Positions 23,789 through 32,952 are shown, counted from the stretch's first letter. The stretch is 62,215 nt of DNA from Flavimaricola sp. (GCA_029255105.1 JAQWWH010000049.1:1-62215); one strand, 5' to 3'. The notes: generated by a model from the sequence alone, not told the origin. Made by a program: numbers and translations.

Positions 23789-23824
23789 TTGTGCCAATCC
23801 GTTCCGCGCTAGGCTCTGGCACAA
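23789..23824. promoter_or_regulatory. Inverted repeat in AKR-btpA divergent promoter
   Basis: TTGTGCCA (23789-23796) and TGGCACAA (23817-23824) are perfect 8-base arms around 20 bases. A second pair, GTGCT (23762) and AGCAC (23775), lies beside it. The whole spacer between the divergent genes is only 93 bases, so a regulator binding here would affect both. Confidence 0.5.
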
Positions 23825-23839
23825 GTCAGGGAGGACGAC

Positions 23840-24652
23840 ATGAGCAAATTCGCGCAGGTGTTTGGCGTGGCCAAACCGGTTATCGGCATGGTCCATATCG
23901 GGGCCTTGCCCGGCGCACCGCTTTATGATGCGCAAGGCGGCCCGCAGGCCCTGCTTGACGGGGCGCGTCGTGACCTGTTGGCCCTGCAGGCTGCGGGCTT
24001 TGACGCGGTGATGTTTGGCAATGAAAACGACAGGCCCTATGAGTTTGAGGTCGATACCGCCTCTACCGCCACAATGGCCTGGATCATCGGGGCCTTGCGG
24101 TCCGAGATCACGGTGCCCTTCGGGGTCAACGTGCTATGGGATCCGATGTCCACCGTGGCGCTGGCCGCTGCAACAGGGGCGCGGTTCGTGCGCGAGATAT
24201 TCACCGGTACCTATGCCTCGGACATGGGGCCATGGACGCCTGACGCGGGCAAAGCCATGCGGTATCGCAACAGCCTTGGCGCCAAGGACGTGGCGATGCT
24301 TTACAATGTCAGCGCGGAATTCGCCCATTCGCTGGATCAGCGCCCCCTACCTGACCGCGCCCGTTCGGCTGTGTTTTCCTCGATCCCGGACGCGGTCCTT
24401 GTCTCGGGTCAGATCACCGGCGAGGCGGCCAAGATGGAGGACCTTGAGGCTGTCAAACGCGCCGTCACCGACGTGCCGGTCATGGCCAACACCGGGGTCA
24501 AACACGCCACCATCGGGGATATCCTGCGGATCGCGGACGGCTGCGTCGTCGGATCGGCCCTCAAGGTGGACGGGCACACTTGGAACGCTGTCGACCCGGA
24601 CCGCGCTGCCGATTTCATGGCCAAGGCCCGGGCCGCCCGGGGGGGCCAATGA
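23840..24652 (+). CDS. BtpA/SgcQ-family TIM-barrel protein
   Basis: 270 residues of the BtpA family (GMVHIGALPGAPLY start, FGNENDRPYEFEVD, GVNVLWDPMSTVALAAATGARFVR, VPVMANTGVKHATIGDIL, CVVGSALKVDG). BtpA was named for photosystem I assembly in cyanobacteria, but in heterotrophs, as with SgcQ of E. coli, it occurs in sugar operons. The fold is a phosphate-binding TIM barrel (ANTGV and VVGSALK loops), so an aldolase- or isomerase-like reaction on a sugar phosphate is plausible. It overlaps the M42 gene by ATGA, matching the SgcQ-SgcX association. Confidence 0.88.
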   Translation: MSKFAQVFGVAKPVIGMVHIGALPGAPLYDAQGGPQALLDGARRDLLALQAAGFDAVMFGNENDRPYEFEVDTASTATMAWIIGALRSEITVPFGVNVLWDPMSTVALAAATGARFVREIFTGTYASDMGPWTPDAGKAMRYRNSLGAKDVAMLYNVSAEFAHSLDQRPLPDRARSAVFSSIPDAVLVSGQITGEAAKMEDLEAVKRAVTDVPVMANTGVKHATIGDILRIADGCVVGSALKVDGHTWNAVDPDRAADFMAKARAARGGQ

Positions 24653-25755
24653 TGAAGGACCGACTGCGCCACGACCTGACAAGCCTGATGGGACTGCCCG
24701 GGCTGTCGGGTCATGAAGACAGGGTGCGCCGCGCCATCGCGGCCGAGCTTGACCGGATCGGCCTTTCCCATCGCACCGACCGGCTGGGCAACCTGATTGC
24801 CACCGTCGCAGGGGATCCGGCCAGCCCGTCCGTCATGGTGTTCACCCATATGGACCAGTTGGGCTTTGTCGTTCGCAAGGTCGAGGCGGACGGTCTGATC
24901 CGGGTGGAACGGCTGGGCGGCGTGGCCGAACGGGCCATGGCGGCCCAAGCCGTCCTGTGCTGCGTGGGCGAAGGGCGGGACGTGCCGGGGGTGATCCTGA
25001 ACAAGGCCCATCACGCCACAACGCCGGAAGAAAAATACCGCGTGCTCAAGACGCCCGAGATCGTCATCGATACCGGCCACGGCTCTAGGCAGGCGGTGGA
25101 GGCGGCGGGCATTCGCATCGGCACACCGGTGGTCTATATGCCGCAAGTCATGCCGCTTGCAGGTGACCGGATTGCGGGGACAAGCGTGGACGACAGGGCC
25201 GGTTGTGCGGCACAACTGGAACTGGCCCGGTCCCTGACCGACCGCGAAAGCGGGCCGACCGTGCATCTGGTCTGGACCGTTCAGGAAGAGTTCAACCTGC
25301 GCGGCGCACAGGTGGCGGCCCAGGTGCTGCGTCCCGACATCGCCATCCAGATTGACCTGATGTTGGCGACCGATACCCCCGACATGGCCGACCGGGGTGA
25401 GATGACGCTGGGCGGCGGGCCGGGCATCAGCCTTTATTCGTTTCACGGCCGGGGAACCCTGAATGGCGTCCTGCCGCATCCCGCGATGGTCCGCCTGATG
25501 GAGGACAGCGCCGCCACCCTGAACCTGCCGCTTCAGCGGTCCGCGCAGGTCGGGGTGCTGACCGATCTGTCCTATGTGCAACTGGTGGGCGACGGTGTTG
25601 CCTCAATCGACGTGGGATTTCCCATGCGGGCCTCTCACTCAGCGCTCGAGGTCTGCGATCTTGATGATCTCGTCGGCCTGGTCCGCCTGCTGGATGAAGC
25701 CGTGGCCCGGATTGGTCCCGACTTTCCCTTGAACCGTGACGAGGTTCCGGCATGA
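24649..25755 (+). CDS. M42-family metallohydrolase, SgcX/FrvX-like
   Basis: 368 residues. M42 metal motifs are seen: THMDQLGF (His and Asp), TSVDDRAGC (bridging Asp), VQEEFNLRGA (catalytic Glu pair), IDLMLATDTPD and a C-terminal MRASHSALEV (His). M42 members are aminopeptidases or deblocking enzymes, while SgcX and FrvX of E. coli sit in sugar PTS operons with unknown substrates. It may hydrolyse an amide or glycosyl-amide form of the imported sugar. Translation is probably coupled at both ends (4-base overlaps with BtpA and FGGY). Confidence 0.87.
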   Translation: MMKDRLRHDLTSLMGLPGLSGHEDRVRRAIAAELDRIGLSHRTDRLGNLIATVAGDPASPSVMVFTHMDQLGFVVRKVEADGLIRVERLGGVAERAMAAQAVLCCVGEGRDVPGVILNKAHHATTPEEKYRVLKTPEIVIDTGHGSRQAVEAAGIRIGTPVVYMPQVMPLAGDRIAGTSVDDRAGCAAQLELARSLTDRESGPTVHLVWTVQEEFNLRGAQVAAQVLRPDIAIQIDLMLATDTPDMADRGEMTLGGGPGISLYSFHGRGTLNGVLPHPAMVRLMEDSAATLNLPLQRSAQVGVLTDLSYVQLVGDGVASIDVGFPMRASHSALEVCDLDDLVGLVRLLDEAVARIGPDFPLNRDEVPA

Positions 25756-27248
25756 AGCACACGCTTGGCGTCGATATCGGGACCTATGAGACCAAGGGTG
25801 TTCTGGCCGATGAGACCGGCTGCATCGTCGCCATGGCCGCGCGTCCACACCGGATGATCGTACCCCAGCCCGGCTGGGCCGAGCATCGGGCTGAAGAGGA
25901 CTGGTGGGGCGACTTTGTCTATGTGACCCGCCAGTTGCTGGCCTCCTCTGGCGTTGACCCAGCCTCGATCGCCTGCGTGGCCACCAGCGCGATCGGGCCC
26001 TGCATGCTTCCGGTGGATGCCGGGGGCAAGCCGCTGATGAACGGGGTCCTCTACGGCGTCGATACGCGGGCCGAGGCCGAGATCGCGTCGCTGAACGCCC
26101 AGATCGGCGAGGACGTGGTGCTAGAGCGCTGCGGCAACGCGCTCACCTCGCAATCGGTCGGGCCAAAGATCCTGTGGCTGCGCAATCAGCGGCCAGAGCT
26201 CTTCGCAAAGACGGCCAAGGTCGTCACCTCGACCACCTTCCTGACCTTCCGGCTGACCGGCGCCTATGCCATCGACCACTATACGGCGGCGAACTTTTCG
26301 CCCCTTTACGATGTCACCACCCAGAATTGGACGGCGGACCTTGCCCCCGACATCATCGGTCTGGACAAATTGCCCGACCTGATGTGGTCGACCGAGATTG
26401 CGGGCCATGTCACGCAGGAGGCCGCAGCCGAGACGGGACTTGCCCCCGGCACCCCCGTGACCTGTGGGACCATCGACGCGGCGGCCGAGGCGATAAGCGT
26501 AGGCCTGCGCGATCCGGGTGACATGATGATGATGTATGGGTCGACCATCTTTGTCATTCAAGCGACCTCTGCCCGGGTCACGGACCCCGCCCTTTGGTAC
26601 GCCCCCTGGCTGTTTCCGGGCGAACACGCCTCGATGGCGGGGCTGGCCACCAGCGGCACGCTGACCCGCTGGTTCGGCGAGAACTTTGCCAAGGACCTTG
26701 CACCGGACGAGGTCATGGGGGCTTTGGCAGCAGAAGCTGCGGCCTCTCCTCCCGGGGCCCGGGGGCTTCTGGTGCTGCCCTATTTCTCGGGCGAACGGAC
26801 GCCGATTCATGACACGCGGGCAAAGGGGGCGATCCTTGGCCTCGACCTGACGCATGGGCGTGGGGATATCTACCGGGCCATGCTTGAAGGGATTGCCTAT
26901 GGCACGGCCCATGTCATCGACACGTTCCGCGATGCGGGGCAGGCCCCGGTCAGGGTTCTGGCAGTGGGTGGCGGGACAAAGAACGAGGTCTGGTTGCAGG
27001 CCACCTCTGACATCGGCGGGGTGCCTCAGGTGGTCAGCCAAAGCAGCGTCGGCGCCTCGCTGGGCGATGCCTTTCTGGCCGCTGTCGCGGTCGGTCTGGC
27101 GAAACGGGCCGACATCACCGCCTGGAACCCGCCCGCCCGCGAAGTGAAACCGGTGGCCCACGCCGCCTACGCCCGCCAGTATCCGCTGTTCAAGGCGCTT
27201 TACCCCGCGACCCGCGACATCGCCCACGCCCTGGGGGCGGAGGTATGA
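25752..27248 (+). CDS. FGGY-family carbohydrate kinase
   Basis: 498 residues, a full-length FGGY kinase. The N-terminal phosphate loop is LGVDIGTYETKGVL; the catalytic Asp is in GTIDAAAEAISVG; the C-terminal FGGY-C domain has LVLPYFSGERTPIHDTRAKG and AVGGGTKNEVWLQATSDIGG. Xylulokinase-like members phosphorylate ketoses. Tight overlap with M42 upstream and SIS downstream makes it part of one transcript from 23840 to at least 28539. The substrate cannot be told from sequence. Confidence 0.92.
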   Translation: MKHTLGVDIGTYETKGVLADETGCIVAMAARPHRMIVPQPGWAEHRAEEDWWGDFVYVTRQLLASSGVDPASIACVATSAIGPCMLPVDAGGKPLMNGVLYGVDTRAEAEIASLNAQIGEDVVLERCGNALTSQSVGPKILWLRNQRPELFAKTAKVVTSTTFLTFRLTGAYAIDHYTAANFSPLYDVTTQNWTADLAPDIIGLDKLPDLMWSTEIAGHVTQEAAAETGLAPGTPVTCGTIDAAAEAISVGLRDPGDMMMMYGSTIFVIQATSARVTDPALWYAPWLFPGEHASMAGLATSGTLTRWFGENFAKDLAPDEVMGALAAEAAASPPGARGLLVLPYFSGERTPIHDTRAKGAILGLDLTHGRGDIYRAMLEGIAYGTAHVIDTFRDAGQAPVRVLAVGGGTKNEVWLQATSDIGGVPQVVSQSSVGASLGDAFLAAVAVGLAKRADITAWNPPAREVKPVAHAAYARQYPLFKALYPATRDIAHALGAEV

Positions 27249-27796
27249 CAGACCTGTTCCGGACAGCACTTGCCGAAACAGGGGCGGCCTTGGACGGCAT
27301 AGCGCCGGACAGCATCGCCGCTGCCTGCGACCGGATTGCGGGGGACAAGGCACTGGTCCTTTACGGCTGTGGGCGCGAAGGGCTGATGATGCGGGCGCTT
27401 GCGATGCGGCTGCATCACCTTGGCCTCCACGTTGCCATGCAGGGGGACATGGCCGCGCCGCCGGTTGGTCCGGGCGACCTTCTGGTGGTTTCGGCCGGTC
27501 CGGGCGAGCTTGCCACCGTCACCGCCCTGATGGGGGTGGCCCGGCGGGACGGGGCAGATGTGCTTTTGTTCACCGCCGAGCCGCAGGCAAAGGCCGCCGC
27601 GCTTGCCAATCAGACCCTTGTTATCCCGGCCCAGACCATGGCGCGGGATCAAGGGGCGGGGGCAGGCGTTTTGCCGATGGGGTCGGTCTTTGAGGCGGCG
27701 CTGTTTTTCCTGTTCGAGGTCATGGTCCTGCGGCTGCGCGACCAGCTTGCCCAAACGCCCGAGGCGATGCGCGCCCGGCATACCAATCTGGAATAG
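27245..27796 (+). CDS. SIS-domain sugar-phosphate isomerase, 6-phospho-3-hexuloisomerase-like
   Basis: 183 residues, a single SIS domain of the PHI size class. The phosphosugar loop LVLYGCGREGLMMRALAMRLHHLG and the VVSAGPGELATVTALMGVAR segment match the isomerase family, as do the late PMGSVFEAALFFLFEVMVLRL and the closing RHTNLE (typical RHANLE). PHI normally pairs with hexulose-6-phosphate synthase; none is here. The phosphate-binding TIM barrel BtpA in the same operon could fill the aldolase position. It overlaps the FGGY gene by 4 bases. Confidence 0.85.
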   Translation: MTDLFRTALAETGAALDGIAPDSIAAACDRIAGDKALVLYGCGREGLMMRALAMRLHHLGLHVAMQGDMAAPPVGPGDLLVVSAGPGELATVTALMGVARRDGADVLLFTAEPQAKAAALANQTLVIPAQTMARDQGAGAGVLPMGSVFEAALFFLFEVMVLRLRDQLAQTPEAMRARHTNLE

Positions 27797-27798
27797 CC

Positions 27799-28539
27799 AT
27801 GCGATACGAACTCATGCGCCCGCATCAGATCAGGCAGGCTATCGCGGCCGGCACTCCCGTCGTCCTGCCGCTCGGCGTTCTCGAATACCATGGAGAGCAT
27901 TTGGGGGTTGGCATGGACACCCTAGCCGTGACCCGGGTTCTTGAACGGCTTGAGGCTGAGCGGGATCTGGTGATCCTGCCGCCCTTCCCCTATGGCGCCG
28001 CCAGCTATGCGGTGGCGCCCCCTGAGGGGACGGGGTCAGTGCAGGTGGACGCCCGTGTCCTCGCCCCCTTTGCCGAAGAGATGTTTCTGGGCCTCCTGCG
28101 GATCGGCTTTCGCAACATCCATGTTGTCATCCATCACCAGACCGAGAACTTCGGTCAGGGAATGCCCACCGATCTGGCTTTTCGGCTGGCCGGGCGGCAA
28201 GCGGTGTTCCGGATGCTGGAACGGACGCGGGGTGAAGGCTGGTGGGGGGCAGAGGGGATGGCGGACTATTACGCGGCCCATGCAGAAGGGGAAAACCCGT
28301 TCAACTGGATCCAGGTCCACCCCCTGATGGACGCCGCGATCATGGAGCAGTTCCACTTTGACCATGCCGGGATCGGTGAGACCGCGCTGATGTTGGCCCT
28401 CGCCCACGAGGCGGTCGAAATGGACAGGCTGGCCGGTGAGGTGCCCTGGTATGTGCAAGGGGCCGAACGCGCCACGGCTGAGGAAGGCGAGCGGGGGGTG
28501 GCACTTATCCTTGAACGGCTGCGCGGCCTGCTGGGCTAG
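27799..28539 (+). CDS. Creatininase-family amidohydrolase
   Basis: 246 residues. LPLGVLEYHGEHLGVGMDTL gives the usual Glu, His and Asp metal ligands of creatininase, and VVIHHQT the next. Family members open amides or lactams in small molecules (creatininase, formamide hydrolase in riboflavin synthesis, mycofactocin MftE). Here it closes a sugar operon, 2 bases after the SIS gene, so an amide or lactam step on a sugar derivative is possible. It ends 30 bases from the convergent RbsD/FucU gene; that spacer holds two TAAGTGGG direct repeats resembling half of the nearby palindromic repeat. Confidence 0.85.
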   Translation: MRYELMRPHQIRQAIAAGTPVVLPLGVLEYHGEHLGVGMDTLAVTRVLERLEAERDLVILPPFPYGAASYAVAPPEGTGSVQVDARVLAPFAEEMFLGLLRIGFRNIHVVIHHQTENFGQGMPTDLAFRLAGRQAVFRMLERTRGEGWWGAEGMADYYAAHAEGENPFNWIQVHPLMDAAIMEQFHFDHAGIGETALMLALAHEAVEMDRLAGEVPWYVQGAERATAEEGERGVALILERLRGLLG

Positions 28540-28569
28540 GTGGACTAAGTGGGTTAAGTGGGCCGTATC

Positions 28570-29025
28570 CTAGATCGGCGGCAGGTCGATGACCCCCTTG
28601 GTCAGGATGAAACAGCCATAGGGCCCACTGTCCGAGGTACGGATGATGCAAAAGGCCTCTTTGGCCGCCGCGTAGAAGGCAAAACGTTCCAGGCTGCGCA
28701 TCTGGACAGTGCGGCCTTCGGCCTTGTCGATGACGGTCTGCATACGCTCAAAGATCGGCACGATCCCGTCGGGCTCGCCGACGACCTGCATCCGGGCCAC
28801 CGGGGCAGGGATGAAGGTGTCCAGCGGCATCAGAGACAGGATGGCCGAGGTGGCGGCGGGAATGTCGCAACCAGCCATGTCGATAAGGCTGCCATAGGTC
28901 GTTTGGGCGGCGATGGTGGCGGCGGGATGGTTCACGTCGCAGACCACAAGGCTGTCGCCATGGCCCATCAGCATCAGGGCATGGACCACTTCGGCGGACA
29001 GTCTTTGATCAATTCCCTTGAGCAT
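28570..29025 (-). CDS. RbsD/FucU-family sugar mutarotase (copy 1)
   Basis: 151 residues. MLKGIDQRLSAEVVHALMLMGHGDSLVVCDVNHPA includes the catalytic His of GHGD and conserved Asp, and the C-terminal PYGCFILTKGVI is typical. FucU interconverts anomers of L-fucose and RbsD those of ribose. It is the last gene of the minus-strand transporter operon, 33 bases after the permease stop, with a perfect 26-base palindrome in between. A paralogue with the same opening MLKGID and the same end (GCFILRKGVI) lies at 34174-34626. Confidence 0.9.
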   Translation of the reverse strand: MLKGIDQRLSAEVVHALMLMGHGDSLVVCDVNHPAATIAAQTTYGSLIDMAGCDIPAATSAILSLMPLDTFIPAPVARMQVVGEPDGIVPIFERMQTVIDKAEGRTVQMRSLERFAFYAAAKEAFCIIRTSDSGPYGCFILTKGVIDLPPI

Positions 29026-29036
29026 CGTGGTCTCCG

Positions 29037-29062
29037 GTAAGGTGGGTCATGACCCACCTTAC
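29037..29062. repeat. 26-base perfect palindrome, copy 1
   Basis: GTAAGGTGGGTCA (29037-29049) followed directly by its reverse complement. It covers the permease stop codon (29059-29061). In RNA it gives a long hairpin. An identical copy lies at 31166-31191, with one more shared base (27 identical positions). It may act as an intra-operon attenuator, an RNA stabiliser or a REP-like dispersed element. Confidence 0.85.
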
Positions 29063-29976
29063 TTGATAGCGCCGGCGGCCATTCCCTTGATGATGAACCG
29101 TTCAAGCAGGATGCCGATGACGATCAGGGGCAAGATCGCCGCAAAGGACAGGGCAGCCATCGACCACCAGGAAATCCCCTGGCTGCCCGTCTGGCTTGCC
29201 ACCATCACCGGCAAGGTGACCGCGTTTGTGGACGTCAGCAGCGCGGCAAAGAAGTACTCGTTCCAGGTCAGAACCAGGCTCAGAATAAAGGCCGCAACCA
29301 TGCCGGGCAGGGCAATCGGCATGATGATGGTCAGGAACGCCCCCCAGATCGACAGACCGTCAACCAGGGCCGCCTCTTCCAGCTCGGTCGGGATCGATCC
29401 GAACTGGTCCCGCATGATCCAGATGACGATGGGCAGGACGGTGAGGGTATAAAGCAGGATCAACCCAATCCGCGTGTCCAGCAGGGCCAGCGACTTGTAC
29501 AGCACCAGGAACGGCAGGGCGAGGACGACGGGCGGGAGGATCAACTGGCTAAGAAAGAAGAACGAGATGTCGTCGTTCTTCATGAACCCGAACCTGTAGC
29601 TGAACCGCGAAAGGCCATAGGCGGCCAGGCTGCCCAGCACGACCGCCAGGCTCGAGGCGGATACAGAGATTACAGCAGAGTTGTAGAACCTTTTGAGGAA
29701 CTCATCCCTTACCGTTGACTCATTGCCGATCGTATCGGGCGACAGGCCCAGCGATCGCCAGCCCAGCCATTTCGGAGTGAAATCGACCCACGGCACCATG
29801 TTCCCCTTCATCACGTCGGGGGCCATCTTGAACGAGGTGGTAATGGTCCAGTAGATCGGGAACAGGCAGATAAAGCACCATACCAGCAGAATGCCGTAGA
29901 TCAGGATCCGGGAGGTCCACCATTTGGCCCGGTGGCCCCGATCCGTCGCACTGTCGTGGAAAATCTGGTCAGTCAT
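29059..29976 (-). CDS. Carbohydrate ABC transporter permease, MalG type
   Basis: 305 residues with six membrane helices. The inner-membrane EAA loop is EEAALVDGLSIWGAFLTIIMPIALPG, the site where the ATPase docks. The long periplasmic loop after the first helix (SFKMAPDVMKGN...) is typical of MalG-type subunits. The ATG at 29976 overlaps the MalF-type stop as TGATG, so translation is coupled; an in-frame ATG 7 codons upstream is less likely. The stop codon lies inside the palindromic repeat. Confidence 0.92.
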   Translation of the reverse strand: MTDQIFHDSATDRGHRAKWWTSRILIYGILLVWCFICLFPIYWTITTSFKMAPDVMKGNMVPWVDFTPKWLGWRSLGLSPDTIGNESTVRDEFLKRFYNSAVISVSASSLAVVLGSLAAYGLSRFSYRFGFMKNDDISFFFLSQLILPPVVLALPFLVLYKSLALLDTRIGLILLYTLTVLPIVIWIMRDQFGSIPTELEEAALVDGLSIWGAFLTIIMPIALPGMVAAFILSLVLTWNEYFFAALLTSTNAVTLPVMVASQTGSQGISWWSMAALSFAAILPLIVIGILLERFIIKGMAAGAIK

Positions 29977-31082
29977 CAGAATTTTGGCCTCATCCAACGG
30001 TCAGCGAGTTTCATCAGGATCGTCATCGCGATCACGATAATGACCAGGTACACCATGGCCAGCAGGGTCCCGTAGCCGACGTTAGACCTGTCCCTGTATT
30101 CCCGGAAGATAAAGCTGGTCACGCTGTCCGTCGCACCACCCGGCCCGCCTGAGGTGACGTTGATGATGATATCGGCCAGCTTTAGTTTGAAGATGATGCG
30201 GATCAGGATTGCGGTGATCGAGACAGGCAGCATCAGGGGAAAAGTGACCTCCCAGAAGCCGCGCCAGGACCCGGCGCCGTCAACCTTTGCGGCCTCGGTC
30301 AGCTCTTTCGGGATGGCCTGGAGGCCGGCCAGGATCATGATCATCATAAAGGGAATATAGGTCCAGGCATCCATCGCCATGATCATGAAACGGGCAATCT
30401 CGGGCGAGCTGAAGAAGGCGGGATTGTCGATCCCCACCTCGCGGGCCAGCCGGCTTATGGGGCCAAAGCGCACCTCAAGCATCGACTTGCCGATCATCCA
30501 AGACACTGCCACGGGCGACAGCATCAGGGGCATCAGAAAGGCCACCCGGAAGAATTTGCGGGCCCGGATCTGCGCGTTGAGCAGCAGGGCCAGACCAAAG
30601 GCGATGGCATATTCGGGCAGGATGGCAAGGACGTACCAGACCATGTTCTTGAGGGCATTCCAGAAGAACGGGTCGCCCCACATCTGCCGGATGTTGTCCA
30701 ACCCGTTGAACTTGCGTCCCGTGGGCGAGGCAAGGTTCCAGTCGGAAAAGGCGATGCCCAATCCAAAGATCAGGGGAAAGACGACCATCGACACCACGAA
30801 CAGGGCCGCTGGCAGGACAAAGAGGCTGCGTTTTCCATATTCGCCCTTGCCAAGAACCTGGGCCCAGCACAGCGCAACGGACCACAGGATAAAGGCGTAA
30901 AGCGTCGGTCGCCAGTTGGTAAAGCCAAGGTCGATCTGGCCGTTGGCATTCAGGGCCTGCAACAGTGCCACGAGCGCAAGGATGGCGGCCGCGCCCCAGA
31001 CGACGGCCTTGCTCAACCGCAGCCGGGCGGGGGTGATGTTGTCGGCGGTGACAACGTGCAGGAGGTCGCCCTGTCCACTCAT
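29976..31082 (-). CDS. Carbohydrate ABC transporter permease, MalF type
   Basis: 368 residues with about eight hydrophobic segments and an EAA loop, TEAAKVDGAGSWRGFWEVTFPLMLP. Residues 1-80 carry two extra N-terminal helices before the FVLPAALFVVSMVVFPLIFGLGIAFSDW helix that starts the usual MalF core. It works with the MalG-type subunit and the ATPase at 33082-34140. It is 119 bases from the binding-protein stop, with the second palindromic repeat in that gap. Confidence 0.92.
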   Translation of the reverse strand: MSGQGDLLHVVTADNITPARLRLSKAVVWGAAAILALVALLQALNANGQIDLGFTNWRPTLYAFILWSVALCWAQVLGKGEYGKRSLFVLPAALFVVSMVVFPLIFGLGIAFSDWNLASPTGRKFNGLDNIRQMWGDPFFWNALKNMVWYVLAILPEYAIAFGLALLLNAQIRARKFFRVAFLMPLMLSPVAVSWMIGKSMLEVRFGPISRLAREVGIDNPAFFSSPEIARFMIMAMDAWTYIPFMMIMILAGLQAIPKELTEAAKVDGAGSWRGFWEVTFPLMLPVSITAILIRIIFKLKLADIIINVTSGGPGGATDSVTSFIFREYRDRSNVGYGTLLAMVYLVIIVIAMTILMKLADRWMRPKF

Positions 31083-31165
31083 GCCGAATTCCTTGAGATA
31101 GGCCGTGTCGCTGTGTGTAACGCCCGCCCCGGCAAGACACCGGGGCGGGCGGATGGAAAGATCAG

Positions 31166-31191
31166 GTAAGGTGGGTCATGACCCACCTTAC
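31166..31191. repeat. 26-base perfect palindrome, copy 2
   Basis: Same sequence as 29037-29062. It lies 10 bases after the binding-protein stop codon, where transport operons often carry a hairpin that lets the binding protein be made in excess. There is no following T run. Confidence 0.85.
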
Positions 31192-31201
31192 AGGGCCGGG
31201 G

Positions 31202-32836
31202 TCACATCCCAAGCGACGCCTTGTAAAGGGCGATCTGGCTGTCCCGACCGATCTGGTCGGTGATGGCCTCCCAGGCGGCGGCGATGGCGTCCGCCGTCTC
31301 TTGGGCCGAGGCGTACTGCCCGGCAAAGCCCTTGGCCAATTCGTCCTCCGCGACCGAGTAGTACTGGAAGATGCCCGGGATCCGCGGCTCAATCGCCGCG
31401 TTGGGGTGGTTGTAGCTGTCTGCGTTGGACCCAAGATAGTCCTCGACAAACGCCCGGTCGTATCCGGCCTCTTCCCACTCGTCGTACTGGAAGTGAGAGT
31501 TGCGGTAAGGCTGGAAGCCTGACGGATAGGCAGACGTCCAAAGCGACAGGTCCTTGCCGCCCAGGTGGGCTGCGGCGGACCAGGCTGCCTTGCGCTTCTG
31601 CTCGTCCCCCGAGACGCGGGCGGTCACATAGATGCCCCAACCGATGTAGGCCATCTGCGGCGCTTCGTTCCTGGTCTCTTCCCAGGACGCTGTCACAGAG
31701 TTGTACACACGCTCGGACGCCGGGTTGATGCCAAAGCCGACGACATCGCCCACGACGGAACCGTCCGAGGTCCGTGCGCTGGAGCCCACATCGCCCCACC
31801 ACATCAGCATAGAGCCGGTACCGGCCAGGAACTGCGAGAAGGCCGTCGTTCCGGGGTCGGCGTTGATCTGGTCGGCAGGATAGGCGCCGGCCTCGATCAG
31901 GTCCATCACGTCCTGGATGGCCTGAACCCAACCGGGGTTGTTGACCATCGGCTTCATCGTGTCGGGCTCGAACAGCCAGGCGGGGCTGTCGGGGTGTTTG
32001 ACATAGGCCGCAGCGCGGTTCGAAATGAAGTACATGCCAAAGCCGCCCCAACCCTTGAGCGGGTCAAGATAGCCATGCGCAGGCAAACCGGTCAGCGGAT
32101 CTTCCTGACCGATCAGCGCCTTGGAGACAGCGTTGACCTCTTGCCAGGTGGACGGCACCTCGGCGCCGCCAATGGCACCTTCGCCAAAGTAGTCGGTCCG
32201 GTAGGCAAAGGTGTGGCAGTCGCCGTCGATGGTCACACGGTAGGACTTGCCATCCCATGTGCCGACGGGCTCTTGCAGGTAGCCCACAAGGTCATCGGCA
32301 TCGATCTGCGTTTTGACCCAGTCGGGCATCTCGTCCAGCAGCCCGCGACCGGCGGTATCCCCCTCAAAGGGCGCGCCCATTTCGATGATGTCGAAATCGA
32401 CGGTGCCGGTGGCGATGCTTTGCTGCAGACGGGCGTTGTAGTCGGCCTGTGCAAGATCGATCCAGTTGATCTTGGCGCCGGTATAGGCCTCCCAAGGCTT
32501 GAGAAAGCCGCGGAACAGGAAGTTGTGAAGGTTCTGGTTGTTCAGACCCATGAAGGTCAACTCAACGCCCTCAAACTCGCCCTCGGCCACGTTTTCCATG
32601 GTCGGCCCAAGGCACATCTCGCCGACTTTCTGCCAGTCGGCATCGGTGGGCGACCCCATACCCACGCCGGGGATCTTGAGGATTTCAGCACGGACGTTGC
32701 TGTGTCCGCCCGCTTGTGCAGAGTTTGCGGTCAATCCGCCCATCGCGCCAAGGGCGCCAACGCTGGCGGCCCCTTGCAACATTCGGCGGCGGTTCATCAT
32801 TGCGCCGGTAACGGCGTTATAAAGCCCAACTTTCAC
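31202..32836 (-). CDS. ABC transporter extracellular solute-binding protein, Tat-exported
   Basis: 544 residues, larger than most MalE-type proteins. The signal NRRRMLQGAASVGALGAMGGLTANSAQA is a twin-arginine type, so the protein is likely exported folded. The mature part is a family 1 solute-binding protein: VELTFMGLNNQN, FLKPWEAYTGAKINWIDLA, TVDFDIIEMGAPFEGDT and GAGSMLMWWGDVG-like (AGTGSMLMWWGDVG) cleft segments. It has the same family look as large oligosaccharide binders. A GTG start at 32836 is used because AGGGAGAG precedes it; the Met 12 or 13 codons in also gives an intact signal. It is the first gene of its operon and divergent from the ATPase gene. Confidence 0.9.
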   Translation of the reverse strand: MKVGLYNAVTGAMMNRRRMLQGAASVGALGAMGGLTANSAQAGGHSNVRAEILKIPGVGMGSPTDADWQKVGEMCLGPTMENVAEGEFEGVELTFMGLNNQNLHNFLFRGFLKPWEAYTGAKINWIDLAQADYNARLQQSIATGTVDFDIIEMGAPFEGDTAGRGLLDEMPDWVKTQIDADDLVGYLQEPVGTWDGKSYRVTIDGDCHTFAYRTDYFGEGAIGGAEVPSTWQEVNAVSKALIGQEDPLTGLPAHGYLDPLKGWGGFGMYFISNRAAAYVKHPDSPAWLFEPDTMKPMVNNPGWVQAIQDVMDLIEAGAYPADQINADPGTTAFSQFLAGTGSMLMWWGDVGSSARTSDGSVVGDVVGFGINPASERVYNSVTASWEETRNEAPQMAYIGWGIYVTARVSGDEQKRKAAWSAAAHLGGKDLSLWTSAYPSGFQPYRNSHFQYDEWEEAGYDRAFVEDYLGSNADSYNHPNAAIEPRIPGIFQYYSVAEDELAKGFAGQYASAQETADAIAAAWEAITDQIGRDSQIALYKASLGM

Positions 32837-32952
32837 GTCTTTCTCTCCCTATCAAATTCGTTGGCTAATGCCTTGATGTCAGGTTTGGCGACCGGTCCGA
32901 TCTCCTCCACCGGGCTCCTTGGCGGCTGTCGCCGCCAAGTGGCAGGACGCCT

